From Nitrospira sp. (GTDB lineage Bacteria > Nitrospirota > Nitrospiria > Nitrospirales > Nitrospiraceae): a stretch of DNA of 8,826 nt. Each line of letters starts with the position of its first letter. Position 1 is the stretch's first letter. The stretch lies in assembly GCA_024998705.1 (NCBI GenBank), contig JACOEF010000125.1, positions 1-8,826 on the forward strand, given 5' to 3'. Positions 1 through 5,722 of this stretch are shown here, piece after piece. The notes beneath the pieces were generated by a model. It saw nothing but the letters and a program-made list of their open reading frames with translations. It was not told the DNA's origin and ran no database searches. The position numbers were made by a program, and so were the translations under genes.

Positions 1-1
1 A

Positions 2-274
2 GAAGAAAAGATCACTGCCTGCCACCTGGCCGTCGAGGCTGGGATGGATTACGTGAAGACCTCGACCGGATTCAATCAGGCCGGAGCGACCGTGGAAGAC
101 GTTCGGTTAATGAAAGAGGCCGTGGCCGGACGGGCGAAGGTGAAGGCGTCCGGCGGCATCAGAGATTGGAAGACCACGCGTGAGTTGCTGGAAGCCGGCG
201 CCGATCGGATCGGCACCAGTGCGAGCCTCAAGATCCTCGGCGAATGGCGCGCAGCGCGGGTGGCAGTACGGTGA
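2..274 (+). CDS. deoC: Deoxyribose-5-phosphate aldolase, C-terminal part (5' end outside window)
   Basis: Class I aldolase that reversibly splits 2-deoxyribose 5-phosphate into acetaldehyde and glyceraldehyde 3-phosphate, the last step of deoxynucleoside breakdown in the cytoplasm. About 90 C-terminal residues are visible and the frame is open to the window edge. The family signature is clear: the DYVKTSTGF segment carries the Schiff-base lysine (codon 56-58). The VKASGGIR segment carries the second active-site lysine (codon 143-145). The [11 protein letters not shown] segment near the end is the phosphate-binding loop of the TIM barrel. All these key residues are intact, so the gene looks functional. 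It ends at a TGA, 91 nt before the phosphopentomutase-family gene, whose product would supply deoxyribose 5-phosphate. A promoter inside that gap suggests the downstream gene can also be transcribed on its own. Confidence 0.95.
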   Translation, partial: EEKITACHLAVEAGMDYVKTSTGFNQAGATVEDVRLMKEAVAGRAKVKASGGIRDWKTTRELLEAGADRIGTSASLKILGEWRAARVAVR

Positions 275-331
275 GTCGGCAGACGTCTCTGACTGAGGTC
301 GTGACCTTCGTGCCGGCGTGGCGTGAATGTC

Positions 332-359
332 TTGCTCGTTCCGGTGGATTTGGTATAGT
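332..359 (+). promoter_or_regulatory. Predicted extended -10 promoter of the deoB-like gene (leaderless start)
   Basis: The -10 hexamer is TATAGT at 354-359, preceded by the extended -10 element TGG at 351-353. A weak -35 (TTGCTC, 332-337, 3 of 6 consensus positions) lies 16 nt upstream. Counting the last -10 base as -7 puts +1 at about 366, the A of the first ATG of the downstream gene. No Shine-Dalgarno-like purine tract precedes that ATG. The same TGN-TATAGT form recurs in the promoter at 2071-2100, which supports the call. The promoter call rests on pattern only. Confidence 0.6.
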
Positions 360-365
360 GCGCCC

Positions 366-1520
366 ATGATGACGCGAATCGTGTTGTTGGTTCTGGATGG
401 ATTCGGGATCGGCGCCTTGCCTGATGCTGAGCTGTATGGCGATGCGGGTTGCAACACTCTGCAACGGCTGGCCGCCATTTCCAAAGGGCTCGCTCTGCCG
501 AACTTCGAACAACTCGGCCTTGGACATCTGGGCCAGTTTCAAGGTATCCGTCCAATGGCCCAGCCGGAAGGCTGCTACGGGACTCTCGGGTTTTCAACCA
601 AGGGAAAAAACTCTCTCTCCGGGCATTGGGAAATCGCCGGATACGTGATCGAAGAAGGCGAGCGCCCCTGTGAAGCCTTCACGACCGAGCTGGCGACTGC
701 GCTCGAGGCCGCGCTGGGACAGAAGACCCTGGGTAATTGCCGCGCGGTCACGCAGGAGCCGATCGCCGAGTTCGGGAGTGTGCATCAGAAATCAGGCATG
801 CCCATCGCCTGGATCGACATGGCGGGCACGATTTTTCTGGCGGCGCACGAGCAGGTCGTGCCGCCTGAGGAACTGTATCGTCTGGCCCGTGAAGCACGGA
901 AGTTGCTCAAGACCATGGTGCAGATCGTGCGCGTGGTCGCCTGCCCGTTCGTCGGGCAAACAGGCAAGTTTACTGCGACGGAGCGGCGGCGTGATTTTGC
1001 CGTGGAGCCACCTGGGCTGACGTTACTGGATCACTTGAGCCGGGCTAGCCAGCTTGTCATCGGCGTGGGAAAGGTCGGCGACCTGTTCAGCGGGCGCGGG
1101 GTTACGAGATCGGTGCCGCTGTTCCAGGCAGAAGCCGTCATGGATGAAGTGGTGGGCATGTTCAGCAAGGTGCCGCGCGGCTTGATCTATGCCAGCCTCC
1201 CGGTCATCAATCCCGACCTTCAGACTACGGTGTCCACATTGCAGCAGATTGATCGCCGGCTCCGCGATTTGCAGGAATGTCTCAAGGTCGGAGCCGTGTT
1301 GGTCATCACCGGCGACCATGGGTTCGATTGTGCCAGACCGAATCCGGGCCACTCGCGGGAGTATGTACCTTGGCTCGTCACCGGGCCGCGGCTTGCGCGT
1401 GGGGTGAACCTCGGGACCAGGGCAACTGCTGCAGACCTTGGCCAAACCATCGGCGAAGCGTTGGGCGCGACCAGGCTGCCCTGGGGCGACAGTTTCTTGG
1501 ACGCGTTGCGGTCGCGGTAG
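366..1520 (+). CDS. deoB: Phosphopentomutase-family protein (DeoB-like) with altered active site
   Basis: Alkaline-phosphatase-superfamily protein of 384 residues, the usual length for phosphopentomutase, which interconverts (deoxy)ribose 1- and 5-phosphates. Homology is clear: LDGFGIGALPDA at 10-21 (metal ligand Asp11), GHWEIAG at 86-92, LAAHEQVVP at 158-166, ACPFVG at 192-197, TGDHGFD at 315-321 (Asp317, His318) and GHSREYVP at 328-335 (His329). Several signature positions differ. The usual KDTxTGHWE reads KNSLSGHWE, so Ser83 stands where the phosphorylated Thr is expected. The DFDxxYGHRRD segment holding two metal ligands is missing. The NRHDY segment reads RRRDF. Mutase activity is therefore uncertain. 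The start at 366 (ATGATG, with an alternative at 369) is chosen because homology begins there. An upstream in-frame ATG at 327 would place the promoter inside the gene. The neighbour deoC supports a role in nucleoside salvage. Confidence 0.85.
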   Translation: MMTRIVLLVLDGFGIGALPDAELYGDAGCNTLQRLAAISKGLALPNFEQLGLGHLGQFQGIRPMAQPEGCYGTLGFSTKGKNSLSGHWEIAGYVIEEGERPCEAFTTELATALEAALGQKTLGNCRAVTQEPIAEFGSVHQKSGMPIAWIDMAGTIFLAAHEQVVPPEELYRLAREARKLLKTMVQIVRVVACPFVGQTGKFTATERRRDFAVEPPGLTLLDHLSRASQLVIGVGKVGDLFSGRGVTRSVPLFQAEAVMDEVVGMFSKVPRGLIYASLPVINPDLQTTVSTLQQIDRRLRDLQECLKVGAVLVITGDHGFDCARPNPGHSREYVPWLVTGPRLARGVNLGTRATAADLGQTIGEALGATRLPWGDSFLDALRSR

Positions 1521-1553
1521 GACGCGGGTATTCATTAAGACCGGCGGCTGACG

Positions 1554-1559
1554 AAAGGA
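1554..1559 (+). promoter_or_regulatory. Ribosome binding site deciding the GTG start of the RidA-family gene
   Basis: The AAAGGA tract ends 6 nt before GTG at 1566. It supports that non-ATG start, because no in-frame ATG near the start of homology offers a better choice. Confidence 0.6.
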
Positions 1560-1565
1560 TCATCT

Positions 1566-2027
1566 GTGTCGATTGATGCGAGGTTGACATCGCTTGGTAT
1601 CGAGTTGCCGGCTCCTCCCAAGCCGGTCGCGAGTTATGTGCCGGCAGTCCTTGTGGGGGACCTGCTCTATCTCAGCGGCATGTTGCCCTTTCGAGACGGC
1701 CAAGTCGTCATTACCGGGAAACTCGGCCAGGAGGTCACGGTCGAACGCGGAGCGGAGGCGGCGAGACTGGCACTGCTGAACGCCTTGGCGGTGATCCGGC
1801 AGGAGCTCGGTTCGTTGGACCGTGTATTGCGGATTGTGCGGGTGGTGGGTCACGTTGCGTCAGCCGCCGGGTTTGTGCAGCAGCCGGCCGTCATCAACGG
1901 CGCGTCCGATCTGTTAGTGCAGGTGTTCGGCGAGGCCGGACGTCATGCTCGCGTGGCGCTGGGTGCGGCTGAGTTACCCTTGCACGCCGCGATTGAACTC
2001 GAATTGCTGGTTCAGGTTAGACCATAA
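1566..2027 (+). CDS. RidA/YjgF-family protein (153-residue YjgF endoribonuclease-like subgroup)
   Basis: Small cytosolic protein of the RidA/YjgF/UK114 fold. Archetypal RidA hydrolyses reactive enamine/imine intermediates released by PLP enzymes, but this longer subgroup has no firmly established activity. Subgroup hallmarks are visible: an N-terminal RLTSLGIELPAPPKPVASYVPA segment (about 6-27, abbreviated here as LGIELPAPPKP at 10-20), YLSGMLPFRDG at 35-45, INGASDLLVQVFGEAGRHAR around 110-129, and a C-terminal IELELLV strand. Arg129 in HARVALG aligns with the substrate-carboxylate-binding Arg of RidA, so ligand binding is plausible. The start codon is GTG with a good ribosome binding site. 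The gene begins 45 nt after the phosphopentomutase-family gene on the same strand, so the two are probably co-transcribed. The visible sequence does not link it to deoxynucleoside metabolism. Confidence 0.88.
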   Translation: MSIDARLTSLGIELPAPPKPVASYVPAVLVGDLLYLSGMLPFRDGQVVITGKLGQEVTVERGAEAARLALLNALAVIRQELGSLDRVLRIVRVVGHVASAAGFVQQPAVINGASDLLVQVFGEAGRHARVALGAAELPLHAAIELELLVQVRP

Positions 2028-2070
2028 AAAACTTTCCTGCGTCTATTGTCTTCCTACCTCGCCGCTTGCC

Positions 2071-2100
2071 TTGACATCAAAAAAATCCGCTTGTTATAGT
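2071..2100 (+). promoter_or_regulatory. Strong sigma70-type promoter of the TIG protein / propeller operon
   Basis: The -35 is a perfect TTGACA at 2071-2076. An 18-nt spacer rich in A follows, then an extended -10 (TGT at 2092-2094) and TATAGT at 2095-2100. Predicted +1 is near 2106-2107, about 160 nt before the start codon. This is the best promoter match in the window and makes the downstream pair an independent transcription unit. Confidence 0.8.
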
Positions 2101-2106
2101 CCCTGA

Positions 2107-2269
2107 GCCCCTTCGTTTATCGCCGTGCCCCCCATCCGGCCTCGCTGCCTCAGTTGCGTGGGGTTTCTGTGCCACGTACGGGGTGTTTGTCTGGTAGGTC
2201 ATCATTTCAGCCTCGCCCAGGCCCGCTGGTCAGGCTCACGCCGAGGTTGCCGGTAGGGAGTGCCATCCC
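2107..2269 (+). promoter_or_regulatory. Long 5' leader of the TIG protein gene, possibly structured
   Basis: About 160 nt lies between the predicted transcription start and the ATG at 2270, with no convincing gene. A possible stem pairs AGCCTCG (2209-2215) with CGAGGTT (2242-2248, one G-U pair), enclosing a small CCAG/CTGG hairpin (2217-2229). The 3' arm lies just upstream of the ribosome binding tract GTAGGGAG (2253-2260, 9 nt before ATG). I tried to match known riboswitch cores (c-di-GMP, TPP, cobalamin) and found none. It may be a plain untranslated leader, an RNA thermosensor-like element or an unknown cis-regulator. The stretch 2028-2070 before the promoter shows nothing recognisable. 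Confidence 0.45.
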
Positions 2270-3946
2270 ATGAAATATATCGCTCGCGTCATGCTCGCTG
2301 TTGCCCTGTCCTCGGGGCCGGTCGTTTCGGGGGAAGTCCGGGCGGAGGCGCCGACCCTTCAGCCTGCTGCGGCCGTACCCGGAGCGACCCTCTCGATCAC
2401 CGGGAAGGGGTTCGGTTCCTATAAATCGACGAAGTTTAATCAGGTGACGTTCCAGGGTGTGCCGGCGTTGGTTCAACGCTGGGAGTCCGATCTCATTGAG
2501 GTACGAGTCCCTTCGCAGGCGGCCGACGGACCGGTCGATATCGTCATCGGGAAGAAGCGCCTGAAGGCCGGATCGTTCACTCGTTTACAGCCTGTCATTC
2601 ATTCTTTGTCTCCGGCTGAGGCCGAACCAGGAACAATTCTAGAGATCACGGGCGAACATTGCGGCAACACCGCCGGGCCGCGTGATCCGAACACCATTTT
2701 CGGCGTCAACAGTGTAGCCGTGGGCGACGTCACTGTCCGTGTGCGCAAGTGGCGTGACGACAAGATCGAGGTTGAATTGCCGGCCAATGCGCAGACGGGC
2801 GATGTCGTGGTCCGTATGGCCTCCTCCGATCCGCTGCCTGACGGCTCCTGCTGCGCGCCGGTGAAACAGGTGGTGAGCAATACCATGCCGGTGCGGGTAT
2901 TGGCGTCGGTGCGAGTGGATCCGGTGAGTGGTCCGGTGGGTACCAAGGTCGTGCTGTTCGGCAAGGGATTCGGTGCGACGAGGAACCCTGAGGATGGGGT
3001 CTCGTTCGACGGGCACCTGGCGACGGTGTCGCAATGGAGCGATACGGCTGTCGTGGTGCACGTGCCGCTGGATGCGCAGACCGGCCCCGTGGTGATGAAG
3101 CGGGGCGGCCAGGAGCGTACCGTCGGAACGTATACGGTACAGACGCCTCAGGCAACCGGTCTCACTCCGACTCAGGCGCCAATCGGAACCTTGCTGAAGA
3201 TCACCGGTGATAACTTCGGCTTCTATTCTGAGGCCGGCGCAACGCCTTACAACTATCTCGACTTTTCACTCAGCGAAAACACCGTCGAGATCGGCGGGGT
3301 TCAGGCGATCGTGTATCGGTGGGGCAATGACCGGATCGATGTGTGGGTCCCGTACAGTGCCAAGAGTGGGCCGGTGGTGGTGAAACGTGCCGCAAATTCC
3401 CCGAAGCCAGACGGCAGCTGTTGCGCCGACAAGAAGGTGCTCGAAACGGAGGTCGGCATGTTTACTCTGATCACGCCCAAGATCGACTCCTACAGTCCCA
3501 CCACCGGGGGATTGGATGAGGTGGTGACGATCAAGGGGAGTGGGTTCGGGAAGTTCCTGAAGACGGCCGAGCCCAGCAAGGTCATTACGGACAGTGTCTA
3601 TGCGCGGACCTCTCCGGAGGTGGGGGAGAATGTGTCCCGCACCGAGGTGTTGTTCAACGGTGTTGGCGCAATCGTGCAGTCCTGGACGGATACGGAAATC
3701 AAAGTCAAGATTCCTCATCGCCATTCCTATGGAGTCGGCAAACTTGGCGAATTTAATCCCGATCTGACGTCGGGGCCGCTCGTCGTTCGCCGTGGATCGT
3801 GGGATCTCCTACCGGACGGATCCTGCTGCACGCCGAAGAAGTGGGTCACGCTCGAGGCCGGTACGTTTACCATTCAATCGACGGGATTGCCGGATGCGAG
3901 CTACTGGCGCAATCCGAGTTCAGAGAATACTCACCACCAACAATGA
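2270..3946 (+). CDS. Secreted five-domain TIG/IPT protein with PDGSCC loops
   Basis: Exported protein of 558 residues of unknown function. A Sec signal peptide covers about 1-25 (positive MKYIAR, hydrophobic core, likely cleavage after VRA). The rest is five TIG/IPT (immunoglobulin-like) domains at about 27-106, 108-211, 213-291, 293-402 and 404-537. Each begins with a PxxxxxPGTxLxITGxGFG-type strand pair and contains a conserved Trp before an I-x-V-x-V/L-P strand (Trp71, 161, 256, 351, 472). Domains 2, 4 and 5 carry the loop PDGSCC (DGSCC at 191-195, 381-385, 516-520). With Cys131 these are the only cysteines in the protein. There is no C-terminal membrane anchor or recognisable sorting signal. 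TIG domains usually mediate binding or serve as structural spacers, so a cell-surface or periplasmic binding or scaffold role is inferred, not shown. The gene has its own promoter and overlaps the next gene by ATGA, implying coupled expression. Confidence 0.9.
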   Translation: MKYIARVMLAVALSSGPVVSGEVRAEAPTLQPAAAVPGATLSITGKGFGSYKSTKFNQVTFQGVPALVQRWESDLIEVRVPSQAADGPVDIVIGKKRLKAGSFTRLQPVIHSLSPAEAEPGTILEITGEHCGNTAGPRDPNTIFGVNSVAVGDVTVRVRKWRDDKIEVELPANAQTGDVVVRMASSDPLPDGSCCAPVKQVVSNTMPVRVLASVRVDPVSGPVGTKVVLFGKGFGATRNPEDGVSFDGHLATVSQWSDTAVVVHVPLDAQTGPVVMKRGGQERTVGTYTVQTPQATGLTPTQAPIGTLLKITGDNFGFYSEAGATPYNYLDFSLSENTVEIGGVQAIVYRWGNDRIDVWVPYSAKSGPVVVKRAANSPKPDGSCCADKKVLETEVGMFTLITPKIDSYSPTTGGLDEVVTIKGSGFGKFLKTAEPSKVITDSVYARTSPEVGENVSRTEVLFNGVGAIVQSWTDTEIKVKIPHRHSYGVGKLGEFNPDLTSGPLVVRRGSWDLLPDGSCCTPKKWVTLEAGTFTIQSTGLPDASYWRNPSSENTHHQQ

Positions 3947-4926
3947 GGCGTCGTACCTTGCATATCCTGGCAGTTGCATCGTGGTTGCTCATCGCTCTCC
4001 TGTGCGTCGGCACGACTGAGGCGGCTTCCCCGGAGGTCCGGGCCAACGTGGTCGTGCAGAAGAGCGGCTCTGAGGCCACGTTGCTGGGGATGTTCTTTCA
4101 CGACCCTCAGCTCGGTTGGGCGGTGGGGTCCGGTGGGACGGTTCTCAAGACGACCGATGGAGGCCGCAAATGGAAGAAGCTCTCCAGCGGCACCACGTCG
4201 CTGTTGACGGCCGTGTATTTTCAGGATGCTCGTCGTGGATGGGTCGTGGGCGCCAATGGCACCGTACGGACCAGTCGGGATGGCGGAGAAACCTGGAGCG
4301 TTGTATTCGTGTCCACGCAGGCCCCACTCTATGGAATCGCGTTCGTGACGCCTCAGAAGGGCTGGTTGGTCGGCGGGAACGGCACCATTCTGCAGACGAC
4401 CGACGGTGGTGAGAATTGGACGGATCAAGCCAGCGGCACGAGCGCTGCGTTATATTCCATTGTGTTGACCAGCCAGCAGCATGGGACGATTGTCGGGGCG
4501 CTGGGCACGATTCTCACGACATCGGACGGCGGCGTGACCTGGACAGCGCAGGTCAGCCAGAGTTCGGCGACGTTTTTTGATGTGGCCTTCGCTGATGAGG
4601 CGAATGGTTGGGCGGTCGGCAATGCCGGGGCGTTGTTTCAAACGACCGACGGTGGCACGCATTGGATCGATCGGACCTTACCGTGCGGCCGGACCTGCAA
4701 CAAGCTGACCGATCTGATTCGTATCCGCTTTACCGACGCGCAGCAAGGCTGGATTGTGGGTGAACATGGCCAGATCTTGCGAACCACCGATGCAGGGTTT
4801 AATTGGGTGGAAGAAACCAGCCCCGTGAAACGCTCCCTGATGGCCTTGAGTTTTCCGCATACCACCGCCGGGTGGGCGGCAGGTGAGGGCGGCACCATTA
4901 TTTCGATCAGCCCCGGTCGCCGGTAG
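3943..4926 (+). CDS. Exported Ycf48-like seven-bladed beta-propeller protein
   Basis: Protein of 327 residues with a signal peptide (MRRRTLHILA, hydrophobic core to about 22, probable cleavage after TEAA at 28), so it is periplasmic or secreted. The mature part is a chain of BNR/Asp-box blades: GWxVGxxGTxLxTTDGGxxW. Asp-box Asp residues are at 72, 113, 154, 195, 236 and 283; the first four intervals are exactly 41 residues and the last is 47. Seven GW/GT strands (58, 99, 140, 181, 222, 269, 310) indicate seven blades, the last without an Asp box. Blade 5 has a short insertion with CGRTC (Cys248, Cys252), the only Cys pair in the mature protein. Plant and cyanobacterial Ycf48/HCF136 assists photosystem II assembly. 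Nothing here suggests photosynthesis, so the name describes fold only. The start at 3943 is chosen because it begins the signal peptide and gives a 4-nt ATGA overlap. The frame is open back to 3799, but that extension reads through the upstream gene. Confidence 0.9.
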   Translation: MRRRTLHILAVASWLLIALLCVGTTEAASPEVRANVVVQKSGSEATLLGMFFHDPQLGWAVGSGGTVLKTTDGGRKWKKLSSGTTSLLTAVYFQDARRGWVVGANGTVRTSRDGGETWSVVFVSTQAPLYGIAFVTPQKGWLVGGNGTILQTTDGGENWTDQASGTSAALYSIVLTSQQHGTIVGALGTILTTSDGGVTWTAQVSQSSATFFDVAFADEANGWAVGNAGALFQTTDGGTHWIDRTLPCGRTCNKLTDLIRIRFTDAQQGWIVGEHGQILRTTDAGFNWVEETSPVKRSLMALSFPHTTAGWAAGEGGTIISISPGRR

Positions 4927-4953
4927 CGGTCGTTATCTAGGATCGCCGCTACC
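4922..4953. terminator. Inverted repeat spanning the convergent gene junction
   Basis: GGTAGCGG at 4922-4929 is perfectly complementary to CCGCTACC at 4946-4953, with a 16-nt loop. The arms contain the TAG stop of the propeller gene (4924-4926) and, on the other strand, the TAG stop of rsmE (4951-4949). No T-tract follows on either strand, so this is not a canonical intrinsic terminator. It could act as a bidirectional 3'-end or stability hairpin in the 22-nt intergenic gap. The repeat is seen directly; the function is inferred. Confidence 0.45.
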
Positions 4954-5686
4954 CCAGTCGGCCCAATCGACTCTGCACAATACTGAGCGCAGTGACTGCT
5001 GCCGTGTCCGCGCGGAGAATACACTCGCCGAGGCTCACGGCCTGGCACTTTTGCGCCAGGGCCAGCGCGATCTCATCTTCAGCCCATCCCCCTTCAGGTC
5101 CGATGATCACCGTGAGTTGCTCCGAGGGGAGGCTCGGCAGCGGCACTCTGGCCAACGCGACAGTCTTGTAGCGTTCTGCCAGGAGCAGCGAGCAGGTTCC
5201 CTGGTGGCTTGAGAAAAAACGGCGCGACTCTAGCGGTTCCAACACCTGCGGAGACTGCCATGGTTCCGATTGTTGCGCCGCTTCAGTGGCGATGCGCTGC
5301 CAGCGGGCCACTTGAGACGCGATCCTGTCCGACTGCGGCCGGACGACGCCATGGCGTGAGATTAAGGGAAGGATCGTCCGCACGCCCAATTCACTCGCCT
5401 TCTGCACCACCCAATCCATATGGTCGCCTTTGAGCAACGCCTGTGCGAGCAAGAGGGGAGGGGCGGTTTCGACGGGTCCCTGCCGCTGGTCGAGAATCTC
5501 CGCCGTGAGCGCCTGCTGAGCGACCAGCGTGACCCGGACACAATACCGGCGACGTTTCTCATCGGTGAGCCACAGAGATTCTCCCGGTTTGACGCGCAGG
5601 CTGGCTCGCAAATGGTGGCAGAGGTCGCCCGTCAGGGTGATCTCTGCTCCATGAATGTCTGATGAGGCAACGAAAAATGCCGGCAT
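4949..5686 (-). CDS. rsmE: 16S rRNA (uracil-1498-N3) methyltransferase RsmE
   Basis: SAM-dependent SPOUT (trefoil-knot) methyltransferase that methylates N3 of U1498 in helix 44 of 16S rRNA during or after 30S assembly. The 245-residue length is typical. An N-terminal PUA-like RNA-binding part (about 1-70) includes HHLRASLR at 24-31. The catalytic part has KGDHMDWVVQKASELGV at 86-102, the SAM-loop IGPEGG at 195-200 followed by AEDE, and the knot segment LGECILRADTA at 219-229. The EQSGR-like helix reads QQSEPW (138-143), a mild departure. It begins with ATG 36 nt after the dnaJ stop with no obvious strong ribosome binding site, so it is probably translated from the dnaK-dnaJ transcript. rsmE in heat-shock operons is known from Bacillus-type dnaK loci. 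Confidence 0.95.
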   Translation of the reverse strand: MPAFFVASSDIHGAEITLTGDLCHHLRASLRVKPGESLWLTDEKRRRYCVRVTLVAQQALTAEILDQRQGPVETAPPLLLAQALLKGDHMDWVVQKASELGVRTILPLISRHGVVRPQSDRIASQVARWQRIATEAAQQSEPWQSPQVLEPLESRRFFSSHQGTCSLLLAERYKTVALARVPLPSLPSEQLTVIIGPEGGWAEDEIALALAQKCQAVSLGECILRADTAAVTALSIVQSRLGRLG

Positions 5687-5722
5687 GGTGGTCGGCGGAT
5701 CAGGCGGGGGACGGTGATCGGT

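Noticed and set aside
327..365. N-terminal extension of the DeoB-like protein to an ATG at 327
   Set aside because: The 13 extra residues have no family similarity and are encoded by the predicted promoter. Homology begins at MMTRIVLLVLDG.
76..597. Minus-strand 173-codon open frame over deoC and deoB
   Set aside because: Shadow of two well-supported genes; it has no family similarity and low-complexity Arg-rich composition typical of antisense GC-rich frames.
2125..2256. Possible leader peptide from GTG at 2125 (43 codons)
   Set aside because: No ribosome binding site, no ATG, and an unremarkable composition.
2200..2269. c-di-GMP-I-like riboswitch suggested by the CCGGTAGGGAG tract
   Set aside because: The conserved ACGCAAAGCC core and paired tetraloop/receptor are absent. 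The tract is better read as the ribosome binding site.
3799..3942. N-terminal extension of the propeller gene to an ATG at 3799
   Set aside because: The extension overlaps the end of the TIG gene in another frame and would bury the signal peptide starting at 3943. The ATGA overlap start is far more plausible.
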